NCBI GenBank assembly: GCA_946623775.1
Contig: CAMORJ010000013.1
Location: forward strand, 1 to 22,188
DNA: 22,188 nucleotides
DNA from: an uncultured Bacillota bacterium
GTDB lineage: Bacteria; Bacillota_I; Bacilli_A; RFN20; CAG-826
Reading direction: 5' to 3'
The notes under the pieces were generated by a model. It ran no database searches and was not told where the DNA came from. It saw only the letters and a program-made list of their open reading frames with translations. The first letter of the stretch is position 1; each line of letters opens with the position of its first letter. The position numbers and the translations under genes are program-made. Below are positions 1 through 7,743 of the stretch, in pieces.

Positions 1-266
1 TCGATGCCATGCCCAAATGTCAGAAGAAGATCAGACGATTCGATGAACGCCATCTTACGAGATTCATTCAATTGGAACTCGTGGGGTTCAGCGTCTCCGA
101 CGATATTTAAAACATCGGCTTTATCGCCTACGATACGCTTTGCAAAATCGTATACTGGAGCAAAGGAAGCGGCGATCTTAAGCTTTCCATTCCCGTTTTC
201 GCCGCATGAAATTGCCCCTGCAGCGCCGGAGAGAAGGAAGACAATGCTCAATAGTTTTGTTTTCAT
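1..266 (-). CDS. ZnuA/TroA-like metal ABC transporter substrate-binding lipoprotein, N-terminal part (cut by window start)
   Basis: Reading the minus strand from the ATG at 266-264 gives 88 complete codons that run off the left edge. The N-terminus is a lipoprotein signal: MKTK, a hydrophobic stretch, then AISC with the lipidated Cys at residue 21. Next comes a typical cluster A-I metal-binding start (KLKIAASFAPVYDFAKRIVG), followed by a GDAEPHEF loop. In the ZnuA/TroA family the His of this EPH loop is a metal ligand. The visible end, SSDLLLTFGHGI, matches the family's 'aDlvv.nGhG.E' segment. The protein should capture Zn2+ or Mn2+ outside the membrane and hand it to an ABC permease, presumably encoded beyond the left edge. 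It is divergent from a Fur/Zur-type repressor with operator boxes between, which favours zinc. No Shine-Dalgarno site precedes the ATG. The family call is secure; the metal is inferred. Confidence 0.9.
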   Translation of the reverse strand, partial: MKTKLLSIVFLLSGAAGAISCGENGNGKLKIAASFAPVYDFAKRIVGDKADVLNIVGDAEPHEFQLNESRKMAFIESSDLLLTFGHGI

Positions 267-274
267 AATACAAA

Positions 275-289
275 TGCGAATCATTTGCA
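275..289. promoter_or_regulatory. Fur-family (probable Zur) operator 1
   Basis: TGCGAAT-C-ATTTGCA is a 7-1-7 inverted repeat with one mismatch. It has the architecture of Fur/Zur/PerR boxes (Bacillus Zur boxes have the form TCGTAATnATTACGA). Symmetry extends partly on both sides into flanking A and T bases. It lies at the predicted start point of the divergent lipoprotein gene. Confidence 0.7.
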
Positions 290-295
290 GTTAGA

Positions 296-323
296 ATTAT
301 AGGTCCTGCGTTCTTAGAGTCAA
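296..323 (-). promoter_or_regulatory. Promoter of the metal-binding lipoprotein gene
   Basis: On the minus strand a -35 TTGACT (318-323) and a perfect -10 TATAAT (296-301) are separated by 16 bases. The predicted transcript starts near 289, so its leader would be about 23 bases, made mostly of the 275-289 operator. A repressor bound there would cover the start point. Confidence 0.75.
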
Positions 324-329
324 CAAAAA

Positions 330-344
330 TGGAAATCATTCGCA
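330..344. promoter_or_regulatory. Fur-family (probable Zur) operator 2
   Basis: TGGAAAT-C-ATTCGCA has the same 7-1-7 layout and shares the ATTCGCA half-site with box 1. It is flanked by AAA (327-329) and TTT (345-347). It overlaps the -35 region of the repressor gene and lies just upstream of the lipoprotein -35. A further ATTCGCA half-site at 359-365 touches the repressor's start codon. Autoregulation plus control of the divergent gene is inferred. Confidence 0.7.
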
Positions 345-358
345 TTTAGAGTTATGAT
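330..358 (+). promoter_or_regulatory. Promoter of the zur-like gene (predicted leaderless)
   Basis: A weak -35 TGGAAA (330-335), a 17-base spacer and a -10 TATGAT (353-358) place the transcription start at about 364-366. That is the A of the start codon at 365. No Shine-Dalgarno sequence lies upstream. Confidence 0.55.
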
Positions 359-364
359 ATTCGC

Positions 365-745
365 ATGAAGCAAACCAAATCCCGAAAAGCAATCTTGAGC
401 ATACTGCGCAACGCGAAGCGGCCTTTGACCGCGATGGAGATTCTCCGTTTGGATGAATCCAGTTCACTCAATCTATCGACCATCTATCGCGCCTTGATTG
501 CTTTTGAAGCCGAAGGCATCATCCGTAAAGATATTTCGGTGCATTCACGCGACGCCCTATATTCTTTAAAAGAGGAAGAGCACGGCCATATTATCGAATG
601 CATAAAGTGCCATAAGCACGTCGAGTTGGACTATTGCCCATTCGATGAGGCGAATCGCGACATCGAAAAGAAAACCGGATTCGCAATCGAGGATGAGAAT
701 CACATCATCTATGGCGTGTGCGCTGACTGCAGGCAAGAGAAATAA
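365..745 (+). CDS. zur: Fur-family metalloregulator, probably Zur
   Basis: This 126-aa protein has the Fur-family layout. An N-terminal winged helix (about residues 6-58, with LNLSTIYRALIAFEAEGII as the recognition region) is followed by a metal-binding dimerisation domain. HGHIIECIKCHKH carries H73, H75 and the C79/C82 pair; C119 and C122 form the second CxxC (GVCADC) of the structural zinc site. It should repress uptake genes when zinc is replete. Zur rather than Fur or PerR is inferred from the divergent ZnuA-like gene and from boxes containing TGCGAAT, which is neither the Fur nor the PerR consensus. The start has no Shine-Dalgarno and sits 6 bases after a -10 hexamer. The next gene begins 5 bases after the stop, so cotranscription with uvrX is likely. 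Confidence 0.85.
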   Translation: MKQTKSRKAILSILRNAKRPLTAMEILRLDESSSLNLSTIYRALIAFEAEGIIRKDISVHSRDALYSLKEEEHGHIIECIKCHKHVELDYCPFDEANRDIEKKTGFAIEDENHIIYGVCADCRQEK

Positions 746-750
746 GCCTC

Positions 751-2016
751 ATGGCAGATAACCAACGGGTATATTTCGTCATCGATGCCAAAAGCTTTTA
801 TGCTTCGGTTGAAGCTGCGGAGCGGGGGTTAGATCCGATGACCGCCCGTTTAGTTGTTGCCGATGAATCAAGGACAGATAAGACGATTTGCCTAGCGGTC
901 TCCCCTGCCCTCAAAAAGCTTGGCGTCAAAAACAGATGCCGTCTTTTCGATGTCCCAAAAGAATACCAAGCGATTGTTGCAAAGCCGCGCATGAAAAAAT
1001 ACATCGAATACGCCGCAACGATATATGGAATCTATTTGAAATACATCGCAAAGGAAGATATCCACGTCTATTCAATCGACGAATCAATCATTGACGTAAC
1101 AAGCTACCTAAAACTCTATAAAATGCGCGCCTATGAATTCGCCGAAAAATTGATGAATGAAATCAATGAGAAGACGCACATCCCAACGACCTGCGGCATC
1201 GGAACCAATATGTATCTTGCTAAAGTCGCTCTTGGGATTTCCGCCAAACACACGAAGGGTAGGATCGCTTGGCTGGATGAAGAAAAGTTTAAGAAAACGT
1301 TGTGGAATCATCAGCCTTTGACAGACTTTTGGGGGATTTCTGCAGGGATTTCTTCTCATTTAGGCCGTTTGGGAATCTACGATATGCAAGGCATCGCCAC
1401 CGCCGATGAGGATTTGCTCTATAAAGAATTTGGCGTGAACGCGGAAATCCTAATCGACCATGCAAACGGAATTGAGCCCGTAACGATGAGCGACATTAAA
1501 AACTACGCTGGCAAAAGCAAATCGATATCCTCCGGGCAAGTTTTCGGATGCGGAAAAACCAAAAAAGAAGGTCGGCTTCTCTTTAGCGAAATGATCGAAG
1601 CGCTTTGCCTGACCATGGCAAAATCGCATTTGGTAAGCAACTTGCTCATGGTAAATGTCCGGTTCTCGAACCATGCGCCAATTCACTTTTCATCCCGCAC
1701 CGCCAATTGTACAAACTTATCGAAATTTCTATTGCCCGACGCCTTGAGCGCATATGATTCCTCCATGCCCGAAGATGCCATGATCAGGGGATTCTATCTT
1801 GCGTTTTCAGAAGCCATCGACGAAGATAAGGAGTATTACGACCTCTTTACCGACCTTGACGATGTCGCGAAAGAAAAAGCGGTTCGCGATTCCATGCTCG
1901 AATTAGGATCACGGTACGGCAAAAACAGCGTTCTCCTTGCGCACGACTATTGCGAAGGAGCAACTACTAGGGAAAGAAACAAACTCATCGGAGGGCATAA
2001 CGGTGGCGAGAACTAA
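751..2016 (+). CDS. uvrX: Y-family error-prone DNA polymerase, UvrX/UmuC-like
   Basis: The 421-aa protein starts with YFVIDAKSFYASVEA, the Y-family motif that supplies catalytic Asp12. D110-E111 in VYSIDESIIDVT are the other metal ligands. A finger segment of the AVSPALKKLGV type follows the first motif, and the little-finger/HhH region (ISAGISSHLGRLGIYDMQGIA) is recognisable near residue 195. Length and sequence fit the Bacillota UvrX/YqjW branch rather than DinB. It should copy past damaged bases, raising mutation rates. The downstream partner is a YolD protein, the usual companion of this branch. The gene starts 5 bases after zur with no clear Shine-Dalgarno, so expression may depend on coupling to zur. 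No LexA/DinR box was seen upstream. Confidence 0.88.
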   Translation: MADNQRVYFVIDAKSFYASVEAAERGLDPMTARLVVADESRTDKTICLAVSPALKKLGVKNRCRLFDVPKEYQAIVAKPRMKKYIEYAATIYGIYLKYIAKEDIHVYSIDESIIDVTSYLKLYKMRAYEFAEKLMNEINEKTHIPTTCGIGTNMYLAKVALGISAKHTKGRIAWLDEEKFKKTLWNHQPLTDFWGISAGISSHLGRLGIYDMQGIATADEDLLYKEFGVNAEILIDHANGIEPVTMSDIKNYAGKSKSISSGQVFGCGKTKKEGRLLFSEMIEALCLTMAKSHLVSNLLMVNVRFSNHAPIHFSSRTANCTNLSKFLLPDALSAYDSSMPEDAMIRGFYLAFSEAIDEDKEYYDLFTDLDDVAKEKAVRDSMLELGSRYGKNSVLLAHDYCEGATTRERNKLIGGHNGGEN

Positions 2017-2335
2017 GATGTCGATGAACGACAGGGCCCGCATCTTCTTGCCTTTCGATACCTTAAAAGGTCTGCACGAAGCCTTGAGGGCAAAAGAATA
2101 CGAGATGGAGATGATTGAAAAGGGGAGATTATCCCCGGAACAGGCCGAAGAAATCTCCTTGCTTCTTTCCAGCCTCTCTAAAGACGCCATCTACGAAGCG
2201 ACCTATTTTGAAAACGGCCATTATTTGAAATGCAGGGGGAAGGCGATACTGCGCCAGGAAGATCAAACACTCATTATCGGCGATAAACAAATAGACCTGA
2301 AAGATTTATTCGGATTAACCGAAGCCAATGGATAG
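2003..2335 (+). CDS. YolD-like protein
   Basis: The start chosen is the GTG at 2003, because GGAGGG at 1990-1995 lies 7 bases ahead. An open frame reaches back to 1937 but without a ribosome site. The resulting 110-aa protein overlaps the polymerase stop by 14 bases, so translation is coupled. The sequence matches the YolD family: a short NDRARIFLPF entry, a central helix pair, then ATYFENGHYLKCRGKA and a C-terminal KQIDLKDLFGL strand/helix. YolD proteins accompany UvrX-type polymerases in Bacillota, and a UmuD-like accessory role has been suggested for them. ATG codons at 2018 and 2024 are possible alternative starts. Confidence 0.85.
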   Translation: MARTKMSMNDRARIFLPFDTLKGLHEALRAKEYEMEMIEKGRLSPEQAEEISLLLSSLSKDAIYEATYFENGHYLKCRGKAILRQEDQTLIIGDKQIDLKDLFGLTEANG

Positions 2336-2343
2336 GCTAGAAT
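2315..2343 (+). promoter_or_regulatory. Possible leaderless promoter of the phosphopantetheinyl transferase gene
   Basis: TTAACC (2315-2320), a 17-base spacer and TAGAAT (2338-2343) leave 7 bases before the ATG at 2351. No Shine-Dalgarno is present, so transcription is predicted to start at the start codon. The -35 lies inside the yolD coding region. Confidence 0.45.
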
Positions 2344-2350
2344 CATTACA

Positions 2351-2959
2351 ATGAAGCCCATCAGTGTTCATGTGATAAAGATAGACGTCGTCGCCGCGGC
2401 GAAGGAGAAGCTTCTTGCAACGTTAAACAAGGAAGACTTGGAACGCTATAGCCGCTATCGTCGCGAAGAAGACAAATTGCGGTTTTTGGGTGGAAGGGCC
2501 TTGATATATCGGCTTGTGGGATCGCCGATTCAATTTGAAGAAAAAGGAAAGCCTTTCGTGGAAGGATCAAAACACTTTTCAATCAGCCATTCAGGAGATT
2601 TCGTGGGAATCGCTTTAGACGATTCCGCTCCCGTCGGCTTGGACATCGAAGGGAGAAGCGATGCATCGCAATCGCTTGTTAATCACGTCTGCTCTCAACC
2701 AGAAATAGACTTTATCGAAAAGAAAGGCCTTGATGCGTTTTTTGAAATATGGACAAAGAAGGAAGCGCTCATCAAATGCACTGGTACTGGAATGACCGTT
2801 TCTCTCAAAGAAATCAACGTCGCTAAAGAAGGCGAAAACGAATACATGGGTCGCTTATTTTATATACAGCACATAGTTTTGGGCGCTTATCATCTAAGCG
2901 TATGCTCCAGTAGGAAGTTCGACAAAATACTAATTCAGCAAGAAACGCAAATCGTCTAA
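2351..2959 (+). CDS. 4'-phosphopantetheinyl transferase, Sfp/Gsp type
   Basis: The 202-aa protein carries the Sfp-family motifs in order: GKPFV (66-70), FSISHSGDFVGIA (76-88), VGLDIE (95-100, with D98 and E100 as Mg2+ ligands) and FEIWTKKEALIKCTGTG (131-147, with the catalytic-site WxxKEA motif). It transfers phosphopantetheine from CoA to the serine of carrier proteins. No carrier protein, PKS or NRPS gene is visible here, so it may serve the fatty-acid ACP. It follows yolD by 15 bases but may have its own promoter. Its last 30 bases overlap the convergent SNF2 gene. Confidence 0.88.
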   Translation: MKPISVHVIKIDVVAAAKEKLLATLNKEDLERYSRYRREEDKLRFLGGRALIYRLVGSPIQFEEKGKPFVEGSKHFSISHSGDFVGIALDDSAPVGLDIEGRSDASQSLVNHVCSQPEIDFIEKKGLDAFFEIWTKKEALIKCTGTGMTVSLKEINVAKEGENEYMGRLFYIQHIVLGAYHLSVCSSRKFDKILIQQETQIV

Positions 2960-5900
2960 AGAGATGCGCGACAAGGCTTCGTCGCCTTCAGCAACCACGG
3001 AAGCCAGCTCGCGCTTTATTTCCTGAAGCTCCAGCACTTTATCTTCCACGGTATCTTTGCAAACCATTTTGATGATGGTCACTCTTCTCTTTTGCCCTAT
3101 GCGATGTGCGCGGTCGCTTGCTTGGTTCTCGGCCGCAAGATTCCACCATGGGTCAAGATGGATAACGATGTCGGCACCAACAAGATTCAATCCAGTCCCG
3201 CCGGCTTTTAGCGAAACCAGCATGACTTTGACTTTGTTCGTTTTGTTGAACTCATCCGCTAGCTCAATTCGGGTTTGAGATGGGGTGTCGCCATAAATGA
3301 ACGAGGCATCGATGCCAATGCTTTTGAGCCTAGCCAATAAGTGCTTGAGCGCCGTAGCAAATGAAGAGAAAACCAAAACCTTGTGCCCCTCATCAATCGC
3401 TTGTTGAATCAACGAAATGGCGACGTTCATCTTTTCCGAGATACCTTCGGCATTCTCTAAGAAAATGCTTGGGTCAACGCATATTTCCCTTAAGCGGGTG
3501 AGAGCCGCTAAGATTTGGAGTTTTCCCTCCATCTGAGAGAAATTGATTTTCTCAAAGTAGGCGTCATAGAGCTTCCTTTGCTCATCGTTCATCGCGATGA
3601 TCAGCGTCTGCTCTTCTTTCGGGGGAAGATCTTTCAAAACCTCTTTCTTCGTCCGTTTAAGTATGAAAGGAGCGATCTTGTCCATCAGCAGCTTCTTGGT
3701 AGCTTCCATGCCTTCGCCCAAGGTTCCATATATGTAATTGAATTCCTTGTATGGCTCAAAGTACCCCGGCATCATGAAGTCGAAAATGCTCCACAAGTCG
3801 GAAAGGCTGTTTTGGATAGGCGTTCCAGTCAGAACGAAACGTTGCGATGCATCAAGCGACTTGACCGCTTTCGTCTTTTTCGCATACACGTTTGCGATAT
3901 TTTGCCCTTCGTCGAGGACAATTACGGAAAAGTGAATCCCATCATAGAAAGAATAATCGTTACGAAGAGAATCGTAGGACGTAATGAATGCAATGCGGTT
4001 CTTAGCGTTCGCTTTTAGCAGCATTTCCCTTTCCGTCGGGCTGCCATAGAGTACGACCGTCTTAATGGAGTTGTCCCATGTTTTGAATTCGTTCTGCCAA
4101 TTGAAAATCAAGCTCTTCGGGCAAACAATCAGGAATGGCGCAGGCTCTTCGATAGTCCCGAGGAACGCAATTGTCTGAAGCGTTTTCCCCAGTCCCATCT
4201 CGTCGGCGAGGATTCCTGGAAGGCCGCGTTTCGCATGGACGTATAGCCATTTGACCCCTTCCAGCTGATACGGACGCAATTTCGCTTTTACAGCCGATTT
4301 GATTGGAGGCTCGGCGAGGCCATAATCCATTATTTCGCCTAAGAGTTTGCGGATCTCTTCGTTGTATTCGACTTGAAGCCCGCTCTCGTAACCGGGCAAT
4401 TTAAAAGCTTGATAGACTGGGAGCCTAGGAGAATCCAAGCCATCGGTTTCATCCAGCGAGAAATCTTCAATCGCCTTGCGCAAGCCATAGTCATCGTCTT
4501 CAGGGCTAAGTGAAACAAATTCGCCTCGCACGCGAACGAATTTCTTTTTCTTACGGTATCCGTCCAGGATTGCTTCAAACTCATCAGGAGAGAACTCGTG
4601 GCTGGAAAGAGATACTTCAAGCCAATCTATTCCACTCATCGAGGAAATCGAGAACTTACCCGGTTTCCTTAGTTTCTTGCCGGCGATGTTTTCCGAGAGC
4701 AGTAAAGAACACGAAGATGTCAATTTTGACAAATCCGCTTTCAAGAACCCCAGTATGACATCCTGATCCTTGACTTTCCCTTGGTCGGGAAGTCCCAATT
4801 CTTGCAAAGCAAGCTGGAACGACGAAAGTTTAGCGCTACCAATGGCGGTCAATTCCATCTGTTCAGGAGAAACGGATGCTCCGCCGACTAAGTAATCGGT
4901 ATCGATGACAAGGCACTCATCCTCGCCGTAATCGATTTGGCAGCGTATCTCAGGCTTCTGTGAAGGATGCTTTTCGCGGTATTCCGGGCTGATTTCCGCT
5001 TCCCCTTCCACAAGCGGAATGATGTTCGTGTCAAGCTCATGCCTGAATGCGTCAAATTGAAAATGGGGGTGTTCCACAACGAATTGAAACAATGCCTGTT
5101 TGGCTTTCGATTCAAATTCCAAAGGTTTTATGCTTCCCGTGGCGCCAACAAAAATCGATGTCTCCCCCCTAGTTAGAAGAAGTCCGCTCAATGGGTTTGG
5201 GTCAAAAGTCAGGGCACCTTGATTATCGATGATTAGCTTTGGGCATATCGCTTCAGGCTCAATAAACCTTTCTACGGCATTCAGGCTCACCGTTTGACCT
5301 TTAAGCGAATACAAAACTGAAGCGAGTTGCGAACCGGTCACATAATAGATGCTCAAAGTATTTGGCCGATAGCGAGATGGCCCTCCCGACAGAACTAGCT
5401 GTAAAGCAGTTTTTTGATTGAAACTGAATGATTCAGGGGAGACGTGTATCGATTTTCCGCCATAAAGAGGTATTTCTCCGCCTTGCGAAATCGCCAATGC
5501 GAGGGAAGGTATATTCTTCACCTTTGTCCGCTTGTCAGCAGATCGAATATAGATCTCCACTCCATACTTGTTCTCATACTCATCGTTGAAAAAGGAAAAA
5601 TACAAATTGATATCCCCCGCTTTAACCTGGGTGACAGGTTTTAAAGCGTCGACTATCAGCGAAGACAGTTGGTCAAATTCCCTTTGGTGCTCGGAACGAT
5701 AAGACGCAAGTTCGGGACTCAAGCGGGATAGAGGCTCCATCTTGGCGTAAATGGGTCCATAAACCTCTTTCATCCATTCATCACTGGCGTCGGCTTCGCG
5801 GTCATTCAAATATAGAAGCAAGGCAGCTGAATACAGGTTCGTGGCCAAAGAAATATCCACCGCTTCTCTATTCAGGCTAAGCGTAAGCGAGTGGTAGTTT

Positions 5901-6073
5901 GATAGATCGGGGCTAAACGCTTCGTAAAGAATGGAGGAATCAGCCTCATCGAACGAGAATCGGATTTCGTATTCTCCCCTGCAAAGCGCTTGGTAAAACG
6001 CATAGGCGGTTTCTGACCTCTTTACCAATGTCTCCAAACTCTTGCGCCTGTTTCCCAAATTAGCGGCTAGCAT
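2930..6073 (-). CDS. SNF2-family ATPase/helicase, YwqA-like
   Basis: This 1047-aa protein has a long N-terminal half with no motifs I recognise (1-590; SNF2-associated-type sequence near 460-570), then a complete Swi2/Snf2 motor. Motifs: LRPYQLEGVKWL (599-610, Q motif), DEMGLGKT (624-631, Walker A), VIVLDEGQ (717-724, motif II), LTGTPIQN (748-755, III), KVLVFSSF (898-905, IV), VSLKAGGTGLNLVGAD (953-968, V) and ASDRAHRIGQKR (985-996, VI). Such proteins translocate on double-stranded DNA to remodel bound proteins rather than unwind DNA. GGAGG lies 7 bases before the ATG and the start overlaps the upstream SWIM gene by 14 bases, so the two are coupled. The pairing mirrors ywqB-ywqA of Bacillus subtilis, whose role is poorly known. 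Motif II reads DEGQ instead of the more usual DEAQ or DEGH. Confidence 0.93.
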   Translation of the reverse strand: MLAANLGNRRKSLETLVKRSETAYAFYQALCRGEYEIRFSFDEADSSILYEAFSPDLSNYHSLTLSLNREAVDISLATNLYSAALLLYLNDREADASDEWMKEVYGPIYAKMEPLSRLSPELASYRSEHQREFDQLSSLIVDALKPVTQVKAGDINLYFSFFNDEYENKYGVEIYIRSADKRTKVKNIPSLALAISQGGEIPLYGGKSIHVSPESFSFNQKTALQLVLSGGPSRYRPNTLSIYYVTGSQLASVLYSLKGQTVSLNAVERFIEPEAICPKLIIDNQGALTFDPNPLSGLLLTRGETSIFVGATGSIKPLEFESKAKQALFQFVVEHPHFQFDAFRHELDTNIIPLVEGEAEISPEYREKHPSQKPEIRCQIDYGEDECLVIDTDYLVGGASVSPEQMELTAIGSAKLSSFQLALQELGLPDQGKVKDQDVILGFLKADLSKLTSSCSLLLSENIAGKKLRKPGKFSISSMSGIDWLEVSLSSHEFSPDEFEAILDGYRKKKKFVRVRGEFVSLSPEDDDYGLRKAIEDFSLDETDGLDSPRLPVYQAFKLPGYESGLQVEYNEEIRKLLGEIMDYGLAEPPIKSAVKAKLRPYQLEGVKWLYVHAKRGLPGILADEMGLGKTLQTIAFLGTIEEPAPFLIVCPKSLIFNWQNEFKTWDNSIKTVVLYGSPTEREMLLKANAKNRIAFITSYDSLRNDYSFYDGIHFSVIVLDEGQNIANVYAKKTKAVKSLDASQRFVLTGTPIQNSLSDLWSIFDFMMPGYFEPYKEFNYIYGTLGEGMEATKKLLMDKIAPFILKRTKKEVLKDLPPKEEQTLIIAMNDEQRKLYDAYFEKINFSQMEGKLQILAALTRLREICVDPSIFLENAEGISEKMNVAISLIQQAIDEGHKVLVFSSFATALKHLLARLKSIGIDASFIYGDTPSQTRIELADEFNKTNKVKVMLVSLKAGGTGLNLVGADIVIHLDPWWNLAAENQASDRAHRIGQKRRVTIIKMVCKDTVEDKVLELQEIKRELASVVAEGDEALSRISLDDLRFLLN

Positions 6074-7526
6074 CTGGGTACCTCCAAAGGCGCAACGCGT
6101 CCAATTGGTTCATGGAGACAGCGGTTTTCAAATACAATCTCCTCCACTCCTCGCCATTATAACTAAGGCGGATAATCTCAACGTCCAGCAGGCCAAGCGA
6201 AGGGGCAATATCGAAATATTGAACGAGCCCAAGCGCCCTTTCATAACTCTTCAGGTCAAACGCCCTTGCCTTTTTAACGGTTTTTTCTATAACCTTCATC
6301 ACATTTGGGTATGCGCTGGAACCAAGTTTCTTGATGCGCTCTTTAAGCATCACCACTTCCTCCAGAGTCAGCTGTTTTACGCTTCTATAGTCGAAGAACG
6401 CGCCAGATAGAATTCCAAAAGACCGGGCACAGCCTTTAGTCTGAGCAATCAAGAACAAGGCATTTCGTTCTGATTCCTGCTCATCTGGCGTCAGCATGCC
6501 CCAATAGGTGGCAATGGAAGCGAAAGAAGAAGAGTAATCGCGCATTCCTTTCCGCAAAAGCGACTTTGCAGAAACGGGATCGAACTCAGCGATGCGCATC
6601 GCTAACCCAATACGCTGCTGCTCGTCCATGTAATAGTTGTCTTCACTAACGATGTCGGCAACGATTTGCGTCTCTCCTTTTTGAAAAAGGTATTCGATTA
6701 CCTCATCAAGCTTTGGGAAATTCAAATGAGGCTCGGCAAAGAGCTTGATTTCATTGAGCTCCATCAAATCCAAAATCTCTTTCAGATTCTGATTCACGAG
6801 GGACGTGTATCGATAATAGTAGCTAAACCGATCCCATTCGGTGAGAATCTTCACCGCTGCGGAATGATACATCGGATCCGCCAAAGCCATTAGCAAAAAA
6901 CCATCGCCCATTTTCATGGACATCGCTTTTCTAAGCGCAGTCTCTGCCTCTTGTTTATTCCAATTGACCCTATGGGACAATTCTAAAAACTTTGCCGCCG
7001 CTTCTTCGTTCCTTTCATTTGGGAAAAGGAAAGAAAGCGTTGTGAAAATCTGAGAGAACCTCTCAGGCAATTCCAAGAATGTGAAGTCGCTTTTTGAAGA
7101 TTCGAAAAGAGCATAGGCGCTCTCGTAATATCCGTCTCTTGAGATATGGTAATCGCGTTCAGCCAAGGCTCTCAATTTGACAGAATACTGCTTCTTTGAA
7201 ACCGGGCCAGCAGAAAGACGCTCTTCGTAAGCCGCCAAAGGCAGAGTCGACGAAGCAAAGGCCATTAGAACCGCCGCGCAGTGTTTGCAAATGCCGGCAT
7301 TATAAGGGCAGGAGCATACCGCTTTTTTTAAGACGGGCCCATTGAAATCCAAACGGACTGAATACTTGTTTGTACCATAGACGTTCGCATGGATTTCTTT
7401 TCCATCGCTGAAAGTCAGCTCGACTTTGCCTTCTTCAAAATAAATACGTCCGCGCGACCAAATAACACCCGCGAACATATTGCGGTTCATTTGGAGCAAA
7501 TCGACTTTTTGTTTTTGGCTTGGCAT
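6060..7526 (-). CDS. SWIM zinc-finger protein, YwqB-like
   Basis: I chose the ATG at 7526 (MPSQKQKV), giving 488 aa. The frame stays open to a GTG at 7640, but that extension is low-complexity and reads through the AT-rich intergenic region. Codons at 7556 and 7553 are other candidates. Near the N-terminus, C71-x-C73 and C80-x-H82-C83 form a SWIM zinc finger (CSCPYNAGICKHC), a fold expected to bind nucleic acid or protein. The remainder is all-helical with no recognised domain. The stop overlaps the SNF2 start, as in the ywqB-ywqA arrangement, so the two products probably act together on chromosomal DNA. The ribosome site is unclear: AAAGG lies only 2 bases from the ATG. Confidence 0.82.
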   Translation of the reverse strand: MPSQKQKVDLLQMNRNMFAGVIWSRGRIYFEEGKVELTFSDGKEIHANVYGTNKYSVRLDFNGPVLKKAVCSCPYNAGICKHCAAVLMAFASSTLPLAAYEERLSAGPVSKKQYSVKLRALAERDYHISRDGYYESAYALFESSKSDFTFLELPERFSQIFTTLSFLFPNERNEEAAAKFLELSHRVNWNKQEAETALRKAMSMKMGDGFLLMALADPMYHSAAVKILTEWDRFSYYYRYTSLVNQNLKEILDLMELNEIKLFAEPHLNFPKLDEVIEYLFQKGETQIVADIVSEDNYYMDEQQRIGLAMRIAEFDPVSAKSLLRKGMRDYSSSFASIATYWGMLTPDEQESERNALFLIAQTKGCARSFGILSGAFFDYRSVKQLTLEEVVMLKERIKKLGSSAYPNVMKVIEKTVKKARAFDLKSYERALGLVQYFDIAPSLGLLDVEIIRLSYNGEEWRRLYLKTAVSMNQLDALRLWRYPDASR

Positions 7527-7613
7527 AACCTTTAATTTAACACAGGTCAGCATCATAAGGTAGTCAATTCCAACAATAAATTTTTTTATGCTTATCGAAT
7601 TAAATAAAGCATG

Positions 7614-7627
7614 TTTCCTAAAGGAAA
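7614..7627. promoter_or_regulatory. Palindrome upstream of the HTH gene (candidate operator)
   Basis: TTTCCT-AA-AGGAAA is a perfect 6-2-6 inverted repeat in the 217-base AT-rich gap between the SWIM and HTH genes. The nonamer TTTCCTAAA recurs at 7674-7682, and a looser pair, AAATTTCC (7671-7678) with GGAAAATT (7699-7706), follows. The downstream gene encodes an Xre-type regulator, so autoregulation is a reasonable guess. The rest of the gap holds A/T runs and no other gene. Confidence 0.4.
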
Positions 7628-7743
7628 ATAAGGTACCCACAAGATGTATAAAAAGCGATTTTTATATGTAAAATTTCCTAAACAATGCACAAACATATGG
7701 AAAATTCTAAGTAAAGGTGCAAAAATAGTATTGGTAATCAATT

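Noticed and set aside
4..294. A 96-codon plus-strand open frame at the left edge.
   Set aside because: It is antisense to the lipoprotein gene whose lipobox and EPH motif are convincing, and it runs through that gene's promoter.
2930..7526. The SWIM/SNF2 pair as an antiphage system.
   Set aside because: No nuclease, methylase or other defence partner is adjacent, and the pair matches the chromosomal ywqB-ywqA arrangement.
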